45,778 bases of DNA. It comes from Crocosphaera sp. (lineage in GTDB: Bacteria > Cyanobacteriota > Cyanobacteriia > Cyanobacteriales > Microcystaceae). The DNA lies in the NCBI GenBank assembly GCA_030065735.1, contig JASJDD010000014.1:1-45778 (forward strand), written 5' to 3'. Both the position numbers and the translations under genes were made by a program. The notes beneath the pieces were generated by a model, which was not told the origin of the DNA, did no database searches, and worked only from the letters and a program-made list of their open reading frames with translations. Shown here piece by piece: positions 1 to 7,652 of the stretch. Within the stretch, counting starts at the first letter, position 1. The number at the start of each line of letters is the position of its first letter.

Positions 1-160
1 AAAATCTACGGGGAGTCACCGATGCCCCAAAACTGTTAGTCTAATAAGACATTATTAGATATTAATAGGTTTTTAGTAGGTGCTATTATAAGGCGATCGT
101 CATAGAATATCCCTCACCCATTTTGACCTTTTTATCGTTATTTAACTGAATTTAACTGAT
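1..160. other. Left edge: possible gene tail and leader of the 161 gene
   Basis: Frame 3 is open from the window edge to a TAA at 42-44 and could encode the last residues (NLRGVTDAPKLLV) of a gene cut by the edge. Frames 1 and 2 also stop soon after, so this is only a weak call. The rest is AT-rich leader. A TTGACC box at 123-128 lies 17 bases before a poor -10 match, which would give an almost leaderless start at 161; I do not trust it as a promoter. Confidence 0.25.
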
Positions 161-1576
161 ATGTCTCAAAGAAAATTAATCAAAATTTTCATGCTGTTCC
201 TTTGTGGATTAATCCTGGTTAGTGCCATCGGATTAGTGGTTTTATGGGTTAGCAATAAGAATCAAGTTAATCAGGTGCAAAGTAACAATAACCCAAGCAT
301 CTCCGAGACATTCAACATCGAAATCACTCAAGGAGAAAAAGTTCTAATCAAGGAACAAGCAACAGACAATAAACTAGCTGCTGCTCAAGATATAGCAGAA
401 AAAAACTATGAAAGTGCTATTAGTAAATTAACCCAATCTTTGCAAACCTATCCCAATGATCCAGAAGCCTTAATATACCTCAATAATGCTCAAATTGGTG
501 ACAATAAATCCTATAGTCTTGCAGTTGCTGTTCCCATTGGTACCAATGTGAATGGAGCTAAAGAAATTCTGCGAGGGGTTGCCCAAGCACAACAAGAAAT
601 TAATCAAGCAGGAGGAATTAAAAACATTCCTTTAAAAATTTTTATTGCTAATGATAATAATAATCCCGAAATGGCCAAACAACTGGCTCAGGAATTTGCT
701 AATAATTCAGATATTTTAGGGGCGATTGGTCATTGGAGCAGCGACGTTACCCTAGCATCAGCTACGATTTATCAAGCTGAAAAATTAGTGGTTATTTCTC
801 CTATTAGTACCTCAGTAGAATTATCATCTTTTGATGATTATGTCTTTAGAACTGTTCCGAGCGATCGCTTTGCAGGAGATACACTTTCTCGTTATATGAT
901 GAATCAATTACGCCAACAAAAAGCAGCAATTTTCTTTGATTCACAAAGTAATTATAGTCAATCCCTTAAAGATGAATTTACCAAAAGTTTATTTAGTGAT
1001 GGGGGAGAAGTTATAGCAGAATTTGATTTATCTCAACCCAACTTTACTCCTGATAATAGTTGGCAACAAGCCAAAGATAAAGGGGCTAAAGTTTTAATGT
1101 TGGCTCTAACAACCAATACCCTCCAATCAGCTTTAGACCTTATTAAAATTAATGATCAACGGTTGCTATTATTAGCAGGAGATGATTTATATAATATAGA
1201 GGTATTGCAAAAAGGAGGAGCCGATGCTGTGGGAATGATTGTAGCGATTCCTTGGCATATTTCAGCCCATCAAAATGAACCTTTTGTAGAAGTTTCTAGA
1301 AGACTTTGGGGTGGAAAAATAAGCTGGCGTACGGCCCTTGCTTATGATGCGACCTTAGCTTTCGTCACTGCCTTAGAACAAACCCCCCAACCCACTCGTC
1401 AAAATATACAAGCAACCTTATCTCAAGCAGATTTTTCATTCCAGGGAGCATCGGGTTCTGTCAATTTTTTACCCTCTGGAGACAGAAATAAAGCGGTTCA
1501 ATTAGTAACCATTAAAGCGAATAATCGTGCTGAATTTGGTTATGAATTTGACGTAGTTCCCCGTAACCTCTGGTGA
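161..1576 (+). CDS. Membrane-anchored periplasmic-binding-protein-like receptor with a TPR
   Basis: The 471-residue protein starts with a signal-anchor helix at about residues 7-30. A linker and one TPR-like segment (about 73-107, containing YESAISKLTQSLQTYPNDPEALIYL) follow, written here only to show the pattern of small and aromatic residues. Residues 118-460 form a type 1 periplasmic binding fold of the Leu/Ile/Val receptor class (Peripla_BP_6), shown by AVAVPIGTNVNGAKEILRG, GAIGHWSSDVTLA and the late SWRTALAYDATLAF. No ABC permease or ATPase gene is nearby. I therefore infer a tethered sensor of amino-acid-like ligands rather than a transport component, a form that recurs in cyanobacteria. 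The next two genes are also membrane proteins with repeat domains and lie on the same strand, but the gap of nearly 190 bases does not prove an operon. Confidence 0.75.
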   Translation: MSQRKLIKIFMLFLCGLILVSAIGLVVLWVSNKNQVNQVQSNNNPSISETFNIEITQGEKVLIKEQATDNKLAAAQDIAEKNYESAISKLTQSLQTYPNDPEALIYLNNAQIGDNKSYSLAVAVPIGTNVNGAKEILRGVAQAQQEINQAGGIKNIPLKIFIANDNNNPEMAKQLAQEFANNSDILGAIGHWSSDVTLASATIYQAEKLVVISPISTSVELSSFDDYVFRTVPSDRFAGDTLSRYMMNQLRQQKAAIFFDSQSNYSQSLKDEFTKSLFSDGGEVIAEFDLSQPNFTPDNSWQQAKDKGAKVLMLALTTNTLQSALDLIKINDQRLLLLAGDDLYNIEVLQKGGADAVGMIVAIPWHISAHQNEPFVEVSRRLWGGKISWRTALAYDATLAFVTALEQTPQPTRQNIQATLSQADFSFQGASGSVNFLPSGDRNKAVQLVTIKANNRAEFGYEFDVVPRNLW

Positions 1577-1763
1577 TCTCACGTTAATCAACCCAAAACA
1601 ATTTTATTTAATAGGATGTCAAACAAAGATTTTAATGCTACAATTATCTAAATTTAAAACAATATCTAAATCAAAGGTCTACTCAAGGTTAAAACCTAAC
1701 CATCCATGAAATCTGTTAAACTGATGGACTTTCCTCTATTTTAGTTTGAATATTTTGAACATA

Positions 1764-4022
1764 ATGTCTCCAAAACCTATCTTTTCTAATATTATAAACT
1801 CCGATCCTCTTTCTGATTCTTCTTCTGTTGAAAATGCTTTTTGCCCCTATGTGGGTTTAAAATCATTTGAAAATAATGGCAGTGATAGTCACTTTTTCTT
1901 TGGTCGAGATACTTTAACCCACCAACTCTTAAATCATCTTCAAAAACATAATTTTTTAGCACTTGTCGGTGCATTGGGTAACGGGAAATCTTCTTTACTT
2001 CAAGCAGGACTGCTGCATCATCTCTCGTCTTCTCAGGAATGGGAGATTAAACTCATGCAACCGGGTCAGCATCCTCTAAAAACCCTGGCCATGACTTTTG
2101 CTGATAATAGTTTACCTCCTTTACAAAAAGCTGAACAAGTTGCAGAAATTCAAATAGGTTTAGAACAAAGTCCTGAGAATTTCTCTCATTTTCTAGATAG
2201 AGTTTCAACTCCTAAGTTGTTCTTGGCTATTGATCATTTTGAGGAAATTTTTACCCTTTGTCAAAATTCTAAAGAAAGATGGCAATTTTTAAGCTGTTTA
2301 CTCACTGCATTAGAACAACATCCTCATAAATTCACCATGATTGCCATTATTAATGAGGAGTTTTTAGGTTATTGTCTTGAACAAAAACCAAGGAAACTAG
2401 GTCAAAAAATTCAGGAAAATTTGATTTTTATTTCTCCTTTAAACTACCAAGAACGCTACGATGCAATCACTTTGCCAGCACAACAAGCTAACCTAGAACT
2501 TGAATCCCAATTGGTTGAGAAGTTACTCAAGGATTCTCAGAATTTACCAGGAAGTCTCTCTTTACTACAATATGCTCTTTGGCAAATTTGTCGCTTCCGT
2601 AGCAATTTTAAATTAACTTTATCCAGCTATAAACAGTTAGGAGAAGTTAGAAAGGTTTTAGATCGACAAGCTACCCAAATTTTTCATCAGTTAAACCGAA
2701 TTCAACAAAGAACTGCAAAAAAACTCTTTTTAAGTCTTATTCAAACCCATGAAGAAATGGGTCATATTTGTTATCGAGTTCCCCAAAGAAAACTCGAAAA
2801 TCTTCCCAATTTTTATTATGTTTTGCAACAGTTTAAGGAAGCTGGTTTAATTAAAGTCGAAGAAAGAGATTCTTTTAGTAAGAAAGAAACTTTCTTGCAA
2901 CTTTCCCACCCCATTATTATACAGCATTGGCCTCTCTTACAACAGTGGCTAGAACAACGGCAATATTGTCTGAGAGAACAAAAAAATTTGACAGAGACTG
3001 CTCAAAAATGGCAGACCTCAGACAGAGATAACCAGTATTTATTATCCAGTGAAGGACTAAAAATTGTTAAAACTTTACAGCGAAATCAAATCAATTTTTC
3101 TCCCTTAACTAAAGAATTTATTAATCAAAGTTCTAAACAAAAATCACGAAACACCCTTTTATATGCTCTTTTACCCATTACATTAATCACTGTTTTGGGT
3201 GGGTTAACTTATCGTCATTGGGAAATTAAAACAGCACAAAAAACCCTGGAGTTAGTTAAAAATAATCCCTATGATATTCGTCGAAAGGATGCCTTAGAAA
3301 AACTCAATTTTTGGCAGATTAATCTTCAAAACATTCCTTTAGCTTCTACTTATCTTAAGGATCTTAATCTTCCTGAAACTAATTTAAGTAATATGGATTT
3401 TTCTGGAGCAAATCTTGAAAATGCCAATCTGAGCAAATCTGATTTAATTAACAGCAATTTCAAAACTGCTAACTTAACCAATAGTCGTCTAGTCAAATCT
3501 AATCTTTCCCAAAGTAATTTACGTTTAACCAATTTAATTCAAGGGAATTTAAGCGAAGCCAATTTGTTTCAGACAAACTTCACTTTCGCTTCCTTAAACT
3601 TTGCTAATTTATCATCAACTAATTTATCACAGTCTAGTCTTTATTTTGCTGATCTAGAAGGTGCCAACCTCTTGAAAACAAATATGAGTCGGAGTAATCT
3701 TTCTGGTGCTAATTTAGCCTTTAGTAATCTTATGTTTGCTAATCTTTCTAATGCTAATTTATCATCAGCGAATTTAGTAGAAGCCAATTTTTTATCGGCT
3801 GATTTGACTAATACTAACCTCTTAGGTGCTAACTTAATTCAGTCTAAAAATCTTGAGCCAACTCACTTAAAAAAAGCTTGTTTTTGGCAATATGCCATCT
3901 ATAAAGGAAAATGGAATAGTCAACAACAAGAATGGGAAATTGATGAGATGGCTAATCGACAGTTCATTGAACAATTAATAGAGGATAAAACTTCAGATCC
4001 AGCCGTTGAACCCACTTGTTAA
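1764..4022 (+). CDS. STAND-type NTPase (nSTAND1-like) with transmembrane helix and pentapeptide repeats
   Basis: The opening YVGLKSF...FFGRD is the usual start of the novel STAND NTPase 1 family. A P-loop (GALGNGKSS, about residues 69-77) and a Walker B strand (LFLAIDHFEEIF) follow. A helical winged-helix-like region reaches residue 450, and one membrane helix (LLYALLPITLITVLGGL) lies at about 465-483. The C-terminal third (about 530-700) is a run of pentapeptide repeats of the A(N/D)Lxx kind, which fold into a right-handed beta-helix. STAND ATPases are usually switch proteins that oligomerise on sensing a signal; that role is inferred here. I chose ATG 1764; an in-frame TTG at 1746 would add six residues. 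A recognisable effector enzyme domain is absent. Confidence 0.8.
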   Translation: MSPKPIFSNIINSDPLSDSSSVENAFCPYVGLKSFENNGSDSHFFFGRDTLTHQLLNHLQKHNFLALVGALGNGKSSLLQAGLLHHLSSSQEWEIKLMQPGQHPLKTLAMTFADNSLPPLQKAEQVAEIQIGLEQSPENFSHFLDRVSTPKLFLAIDHFEEIFTLCQNSKERWQFLSCLLTALEQHPHKFTMIAIINEEFLGYCLEQKPRKLGQKIQENLIFISPLNYQERYDAITLPAQQANLELESQLVEKLLKDSQNLPGSLSLLQYALWQICRFRSNFKLTLSSYKQLGEVRKVLDRQATQIFHQLNRIQQRTAKKLFLSLIQTHEEMGHICYRVPQRKLENLPNFYYVLQQFKEAGLIKVEERDSFSKKETFLQLSHPIIIQHWPLLQQWLEQRQYCLREQKNLTETAQKWQTSDRDNQYLLSSEGLKIVKTLQRNQINFSPLTKEFINQSSKQKSRNTLLYALLPITLITVLGGLTYRHWEIKTAQKTLELVKNNPYDIRRKDALEKLNFWQINLQNIPLASTYLKDLNLPETNLSNMDFSGANLENANLSKSDLINSNFKTANLTNSRLVKSNLSQSNLRLTNLIQGNLSEANLFQTNFTFASLNFANLSSTNLSQSSLYFADLEGANLLKTNMSRSNLSGANLAFSNLMFANLSNANLSSANLVEANFLSADLTNTNLLGANLIQSKNLEPTHLKKACFWQYAIYKGKWNSQQQEWEIDEMANRQFIEQLIEDKTSDPAVEPTC

Positions 4023-4140
4023 TGGTCATGGATCGACTCTTTAAATACCAATATTTTGAGTTGTCTTTTGGCTCTTACTTACGACTTAAATATAGTCACT
4101 ATTAACTGAAATATTTTTAAATTACCAACAATTTTAAACC

Positions 4141-5487
4141 ATGAATTTTTTATCATCATCACCTTCAGAATCTCCCTATTTTAACCTTCTGAGTATCGGC
4201 CAGCGTGGCGTAGGAAAAACCGTTTTTTTAACTGGTAGCTACGCAGAGATGAAGCAGATATCTTCTGAAAAAGAGCATCAAGAAATTTGGTTTGAGTGTG
4301 AAAATGAAGAGGAAAAGAAGAATCTAAATTCTATTCTAGACTATGTGAAACGAACAGGGGAATATCCCCCACCTACCTTAAAAATGACCAACTTCGATTT
4401 TATTTTAAAGCAGAGAAATCACAAAAAAATTAAAACCCTCTGCCATTTCAGTTGGTCAGATATTCCAGGAGAATATTGTGATTTTAATCATCCTGACTTT
4501 CAAACATTGGTTCTTTCTTCTCATAGTTGTTGTGTCTTTATTAATGGGGAAAAATTAGTCAAAGATCCCACCTATATTAATGAATTAGAAGGATTAGTTA
4601 AACAAGTGATGGCTATTGCTATTCTCATCGATCAACAAGCCATCGATTATGGATTTGCTCTAATTATTACACAATGCGATCGCTTACCATCAGGGTCAAT
4701 GACTCGCTTACAAATTGAAGAAAATTTACAATTTTTGACCACCCGTCTCGAAGCAGCTAACGTAAAATATCAACGGTTTTATTCAGGAATTCCTATTGTT
4801 TCTCAGGACGAAGGCTATTATTTTCAAGTACAAGGATCAGCGGCCGCTTTTCTTTGGCTTGTTTCTGAATTACAAAAAGGAACGAGTTTATCTCGTTATA
4901 ATCAACCGTTAGAAGACTCTCTTAAACTAGATGTTTCTGCTTTACAATATTGGTTATCCGGTTCTCCTAAAATACTCTGGCCATTAATAGGAATTGTGGG
5001 AGGTGTATTTGGTTTAACGGCAGTGGGAATATTACTAATCAATCAATTACAGACTCCAAATTCTAATCATCAAGTTGCTGAAACATCTATTCAAGAATTG
5101 GAACAAATCATCAAAAAAAATCCTAATGACACCGAAACTGCATTTACTTTAGTTGATCACTATCTTAATCAAGAAGAAATACAACCAGCGATCAATCTTT
5201 TAAATAAAATTGTCAAGCAGCAACCGAATGATTTAGAAAGTAAAATGAAGTTAGCAGAGTTGTACGAAATGAATGGCAAAACTCAGGAAGCAGAATCTAT
5301 TTACGATGCAATTTTAGTCCAAGATTCTACCTACTATAATGCTCTTTTTAAAAAAGCTTTGATTCGTCATAAACAAGAGGATCTCAATACAGCTAAAGCT
5401 TTAATGCAAGCAGCAGAAAAAAATGCTCCTTCAGAGGATCTCAAAATCAAAACAAAAGAAGCTATCAAAAAACTCAATCTAGAATAA
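4141..5487 (+). CDS. TRAFAC-like GTPase domain, membrane helix and TPR repeats
   Basis: The first 250 residues look like a P-loop GTPase. G1 is GQRGVGKT (20-27), a G3-like motif DIPG is at 107-110, and a G4-like TQCD is at 177-180 in place of NKxD. One membrane helix follows at about 278-299 (LWPLIGIVGGVFGLTAVGILL). The C-terminal 130 residues contain three or four TPRs, for example AINLLNKIVKQQPND and AESIYDAILVQDS. The domain resembles GTPases that sit beside STAND proteins in bacterial signalling or conflict loci, and the preceding gene is such a STAND protein 118 bases upstream. The specific function is unknown to me. The low match at G4 means guanine specificity is likely but not certain. 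Confidence 0.6.
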   Translation: MNFLSSSPSESPYFNLLSIGQRGVGKTVFLTGSYAEMKQISSEKEHQEIWFECENEEEKKNLNSILDYVKRTGEYPPPTLKMTNFDFILKQRNHKKIKTLCHFSWSDIPGEYCDFNHPDFQTLVLSSHSCCVFINGEKLVKDPTYINELEGLVKQVMAIAILIDQQAIDYGFALIITQCDRLPSGSMTRLQIEENLQFLTTRLEAANVKYQRFYSGIPIVSQDEGYYFQVQGSAAAFLWLVSELQKGTSLSRYNQPLEDSLKLDVSALQYWLSGSPKILWPLIGIVGGVFGLTAVGILLINQLQTPNSNHQVAETSIQELEQIIKKNPNDTETAFTLVDHYLNQEEIQPAINLLNKIVKQQPNDLESKMKLAELYEMNGKTQEAESIYDAILVQDSTYYNALFKKALIRHKQEDLNTAKALMQAAEKNAPSEDLKIKTKEAIKKLNLE

Positions 5488-5499
5488 ATATTTTTCTCA

Positions 5500-5528
5500 T
5501 TCAATTAAATTGAAGTTTAGGTTATAAT
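5500..5528 (+). promoter_or_regulatory. Candidate promoter of the small membrane protein gene at 5613
   Basis: A perfect TATAAT at 5523-5528 lies 17 bases after TTCAAT (5500-5505), which matches the -35 consensus at only three positions. It sits about 85 bases before the ATG at 5613, which has a good AAGGAG ribosome site. Confidence 0.35.
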
Positions 5529-5612
5529 CAATTGGTGTGAGACCAAAGTAGCGGAATAGAGAGAGCACAGATCAACTAATAAACAATAGAAACCAAGTTA
5601 AGGAGTTAGTTT

Positions 5613-5966
5613 ATGTTCTTGGATGAGGTTAGTTTTCTGGATATTTTTCTGGAAGGATTAAAAGTGCTTGGTATGATTTTTTTACTTTTAACATTGGTAG
5701 ATGGGGCCGATAAATATCCTTCTTTAGCTGGTAGTCGATGGAATCTTATTATTGGCGGTTTCGCCTTGATGTTGGTTGGATTTGCTTTTGACTGGTCCGA
5801 CGAATTTATCAACTATGAAGCTTTTCCCCTATTAAATACCCTTGAGGTTGTGATTGAAGAAGTTGGCTTAATTGGCGGCCTTCTTCTGGTTACATTGGGT
5901 TTTAAGAGTTGGTTTAAATTTATGAGTCGTTTTCTGGGGATTTCCTCCCCTCGACGTAATCAATAG
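5613..5966 (+). CDS. Small integral membrane protein, function unknown
   Basis: This 117-residue protein has three likely membrane helices, at about 9-29 (LEGLKVLGMIFLLLTLVDG), 45-64 (LIIGGFALMLVGFAF) and 78-99 (VVIEEVGLIGGLLLVTLGF). A short basic tail ends PRRNQ. Translation start is secure because AAGGAG sits nine bases upstream of the ATG. A consensus TATAAT about 85 bases upstream suggests its own promoter, separate from the GTPase gene before it. I do not recognise a family. Acidic residues between helices 2 and 3 (DWSDEF) would face one side of the membrane. No enzyme motif is visible. Confidence 0.65.
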   Translation: MFLDEVSFLDIFLEGLKVLGMIFLLLTLVDGADKYPSLAGSRWNLIIGGFALMLVGFAFDWSDEFINYEAFPLLNTLEVVIEEVGLIGGLLLVTLGFKSWFKFMSRFLGISSPRRNQ

Positions 5967-5990
5967 CTACACTTATATAACAATGTTGAT

Positions 5991-6122
5991 TTTATTTTAT
6001 GTCCGACTAAGTACCTGGACAAAAATAAACGTTACTTGTTTAAGTTAAGCAGAGGAGTAAGGTTTATGGAGTAATTTACATTTCTTAAGACAGTTCACTT
6101 TATTTATGTCCGACTACTTAGT
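5991..6122. repeat. MITE-like inverted-repeat element
   Basis: Three half-copies of one motif are present. Copy 1 (5991-6010) and copy 3 (6099-6122) read forward with TTTAT(T)TATGTCCGACTA. Copy 2 (6006-6030) is inverted and reads ACTAAGTACCTGGACAAAAA. Copies 2 and 3 therefore form terminal inverted repeats with outer ends ACTAAGTA and TACTTAGT around a 116-base noncoding core. Copies 1 and 2 abut head to head. This looks like the ends of a lost IS element or a miniature derivative; I see no transposase. Confidence 0.5.
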
Positions 6123-6149
6123 GGTTGGGAGTGTCAAGTTAAATATTTT

Positions 6150-6536
6150 TCAAGAAACTCCAATATCCCTAAAACGACGAATAATGGTGGCTTCAAATTT
6201 TGCCAAAGCTGAACGAATTAGTTTTTCCCTTTCGTCTAAAATCCTAAACTTTTTTGTTACAGTGGTTTGCAAGGTTTGTAAGTTTTTATCTTGTACTGCT
6301 TGTAAGGTAGAAACAAACACATAGTCCCCACGTTTAACTAAAATTCCTTCATTAATAGCGATAAAAATCTCTTGGTTATCCTCTAAAGTATAACTGAGAA
6401 TTCCAGGGACTAAGACAGCTAAAAAATCAATATGATGGGGTAATAAACAAAAAGAACCGTTTTCTGCCTCAGCCACTATTTTGATGATGTTAGTATCAAC
6501 AAAAACTTCTGTGGGAACTAACACTTTGAGGTACAT
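6150..6536 (-). CDS. atpC: Orphan epsilon subunit of alternative (N-type) F1Fo ATPase
   Basis: The 128-residue protein has the epsilon beta-sandwich (MYLKVLVPTEVFVD, GSFCLLPHHIDFLAVLVPG, IAINEGILVKRGDYVFVST). It ends in a helical segment with DEREKLIRSALAKFEATIIRRF, split here as DEREKLIR and FEATIIRRF. The RRF-type ending fits the epsilon of the alternative Na+-type N-ATPase better than the housekeeping cyanobacterial epsilon. In that system atpC normally follows atpD and precedes atpQRBEFAG. None of those genes is present here, and inverted-repeat debris lies just beyond its 3' end. It may be a relic of a lost or moved operon, although the reading frame is intact and full length. Whether it is expressed cannot be told from the sequence. 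Confidence 0.75.
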   Translation of the reverse strand: MYLKVLVPTEVFVDTNIIKIVAEAENGSFCLLPHHIDFLAVLVPGILSYTLEDNQEIFIAINEGILVKRGDYVFVSTLQAVQDKNLQTLQTTVTKKFRILDEREKLIRSALAKFEATIIRRFRDIGVS

Positions 6537-6931
6537 ACACAGAGTAATTATAGTATTATAGTCATATTACAAGGATACAATTCCTCGTGTACAGGATGGG
6601 ATGTTGGCTGAGGAGGCTAGGGTGGTAGAATGGGCTGTGCATTTGGGAAGCGATCGCTTTACCCCTAGTCATTAATGGGCCGAACCATTACCATCGTAAT
6701 TATCAGAGTCATAAAAACCGTTCTTGGTGCCAAAAAACAGACATGAAACTGTAAATAAGGCCGTTAATACAACTAAAATTAATTTAACATCCATAATCGA
6801 TTTTCTCCTCACTTGAGTATTCTGATTATTATCCTATAATAGTTCTATTTGAATGGCAAGGTGATAATTTCCACTAAAAAATTTAATGTTTACTGAAGCT
6901 GCGACTTTTCAGAGTGAAAAAAACTTAAACC
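6537..6931. other. 395-base gap with a coding-like fragment and one small gene
   Basis: On the plus strand, frame 6577-6675 reads IPRVQDGMLAEEARVVEW and ends ...GSDRFTPSH before TAA. It includes a HIP1 site and looks like a protein remnant, but I cannot name its family. The minus-strand peptide at 6672-6794 is listed separately. The remainder, 6795-6931, is AT-rich and holds nothing else I can identify. The DUF29 gene begins at 6932 without a strong ribosome site. Confidence 0.35.
6672..6794 (-). CDS. 40-residue single-helix membrane peptide
   Basis: This short ORF starts at ATG 6794 with AGGAGA about ten bases upstream, a strong ribosome site for so short a frame. It encodes one hydrophobic helix (VKLILVVLTALFTVSCLFFG) and then a polar tail rich in Asn, Asp and Gly (YDSDNYDGNGSAH). 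The tail would lie on one face of the membrane. Cyanobacteria encode many such small membrane subunits in photosynthetic and respiratory complexes, but I cannot tie this one to any of them. The good start and sensible composition argue for a real gene. Its stop overlaps the end of the opposite-strand fragment by a few bases. Confidence 0.6.
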   Translation of the reverse strand: MDVKLILVVLTALFTVSCLFFGTKNGFYDSDNYDGNGSAH

Positions 6932-7414
6932 ATGAATATATACGAAACAGATTACACCCTTTGGAAGCAACAACAAATTGAAGCGTTAGCCCATAAAGAT
7001 TGGGATGCCATCGATATTAAACATTTAATCGAAGACTTAGAAATGGGAGATCCCAGAAAAGCATTAAGAAGTAATTTAATTATTTTAATTGCCCATTTAA
7101 TCAAGCTTTATGTTCAAAAAGATGCCCCAGACTGGATGACCAATAGTTGGTATAATTCCATTGATGAACACCGGGCTAGAATTCGCAATGATATTCAAGA
7201 TGGGATATTGAAACGTTATTTTCCCGAAGCAGTTAAAATAGCTTATCCTCAAGCCAGAAAATTAGCTATTCTTGAAGGAAAAAGAGCGGACGGACGTAAG
7301 ATTAAAAAACGTCTTGAATCTGAATATCCTGACCAACTTCCTGATGGTTGGTTAGAAAAATTACTCGATGATGAATGGTATCCTAATACTGTAATAGGTT
7401 TTGAAAAAAATTGA
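6932..7414 (+). CDS. DUF29 family protein
   Basis: This 160-residue protein has the DUF29 pattern. It starts with YETDYTLWKQQQIEAL, has the helical DIKHLIEDLEMG with LRSNLIILIAHLIKLY, and has the central WYNSIDEHRARIRNDIQD. The end carries the typical YPDQLPDGWLEKLLDDEWYP. DUF29 proteins are small helical proteins common in cyanobacteria, often near toxin-antitoxin and mobile genes; no activity is established. The only neighbour downstream is a BrnT stump. A second, divergent DUF29 gene lies at 15581-16033, on the other side of the MAA cluster. Confidence 0.85.
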   Translation: MNIYETDYTLWKQQQIEALAHKDWDAIDIKHLIEDLEMGDPRKALRSNLIILIAHLIKLYVQKDAPDWMTNSWYNSIDEHRARIRNDIQDGILKRYFPEAVKIAYPQARKLAILEGKRADGRKIKKRLESEYPDQLPDGWLEKLLDDEWYPNTVIGFEKN

Positions 7415-7506
7415 TTTTGTAGGGCAAATGAATTTATAATTTAGAATTTAGAACTTAGAAAATAATAATCAATTACTATTTAATTAAATCTTAAAATAAG
7501 TATAAC

Positions 7507-7572
7507 ATGAAGTTTGAATGGGATGAAAACAAACGACTAGCAAACATCCGTAAGCATGGCATTGACTTTTAA
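7507..7572 (+). pseudogene. brnT: Truncated BrnT-type toxin gene
   Basis: The frame reads MKFEWDENKRLANIRKHGIDF and then TAA; the full peptide is 21 residues. MKFEWDENK...N..KHGI.F is the standard N-terminus of BrnT ribonuclease toxins, which are normally about 90 residues. The rest of the toxin and the BrnA antitoxin are missing. Directly after the stop the sequence turns into intergenic repeat DNA (GGGAAGTGTGGGA at 7581-7593, also present at 45413-45425, then a hairpin). This is a decayed toxin-antitoxin remnant, not a working gene. Confidence 0.7.
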
Positions 7573-7627
7573 GTGACTGGGGGAAGTGTGGGATAGGTTA
7601 TTCCTTAATTAATTTTTGAATAAGTAA

Positions 7628-7644
7628 GGTGGGCCTTGCCCACC
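7628..7644. repeat. Intergenic palindrome GGTGGGC-CTT-GCCCACC
   Basis: A perfect 7-base stem with a 3-base loop ends ten bases past the mysD stop. A relaxed version (GGTGGGCAA...TTGCCCACC) lies at 16076-16120, so it is a dispersed repeat. It might stop mysD transcription from the minus strand, but no run of T follows on that strand. Confidence 0.6.
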
Positions 7645-7652
7645 CTACAGTT

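Noticed and set aside
123-151. TTGACC/CTGAAT promoter for the gene at 161
   Set aside because: The -10 is poor and the start would leave almost no leader.
6106-6324. Plus-strand ORF of 72 codons opposite the ATPase epsilon gene
   Set aside because: It is the shadow of atpC and begins in the inverted repeat; composition (rich in Cys, Val and Phe) is not protein-like.
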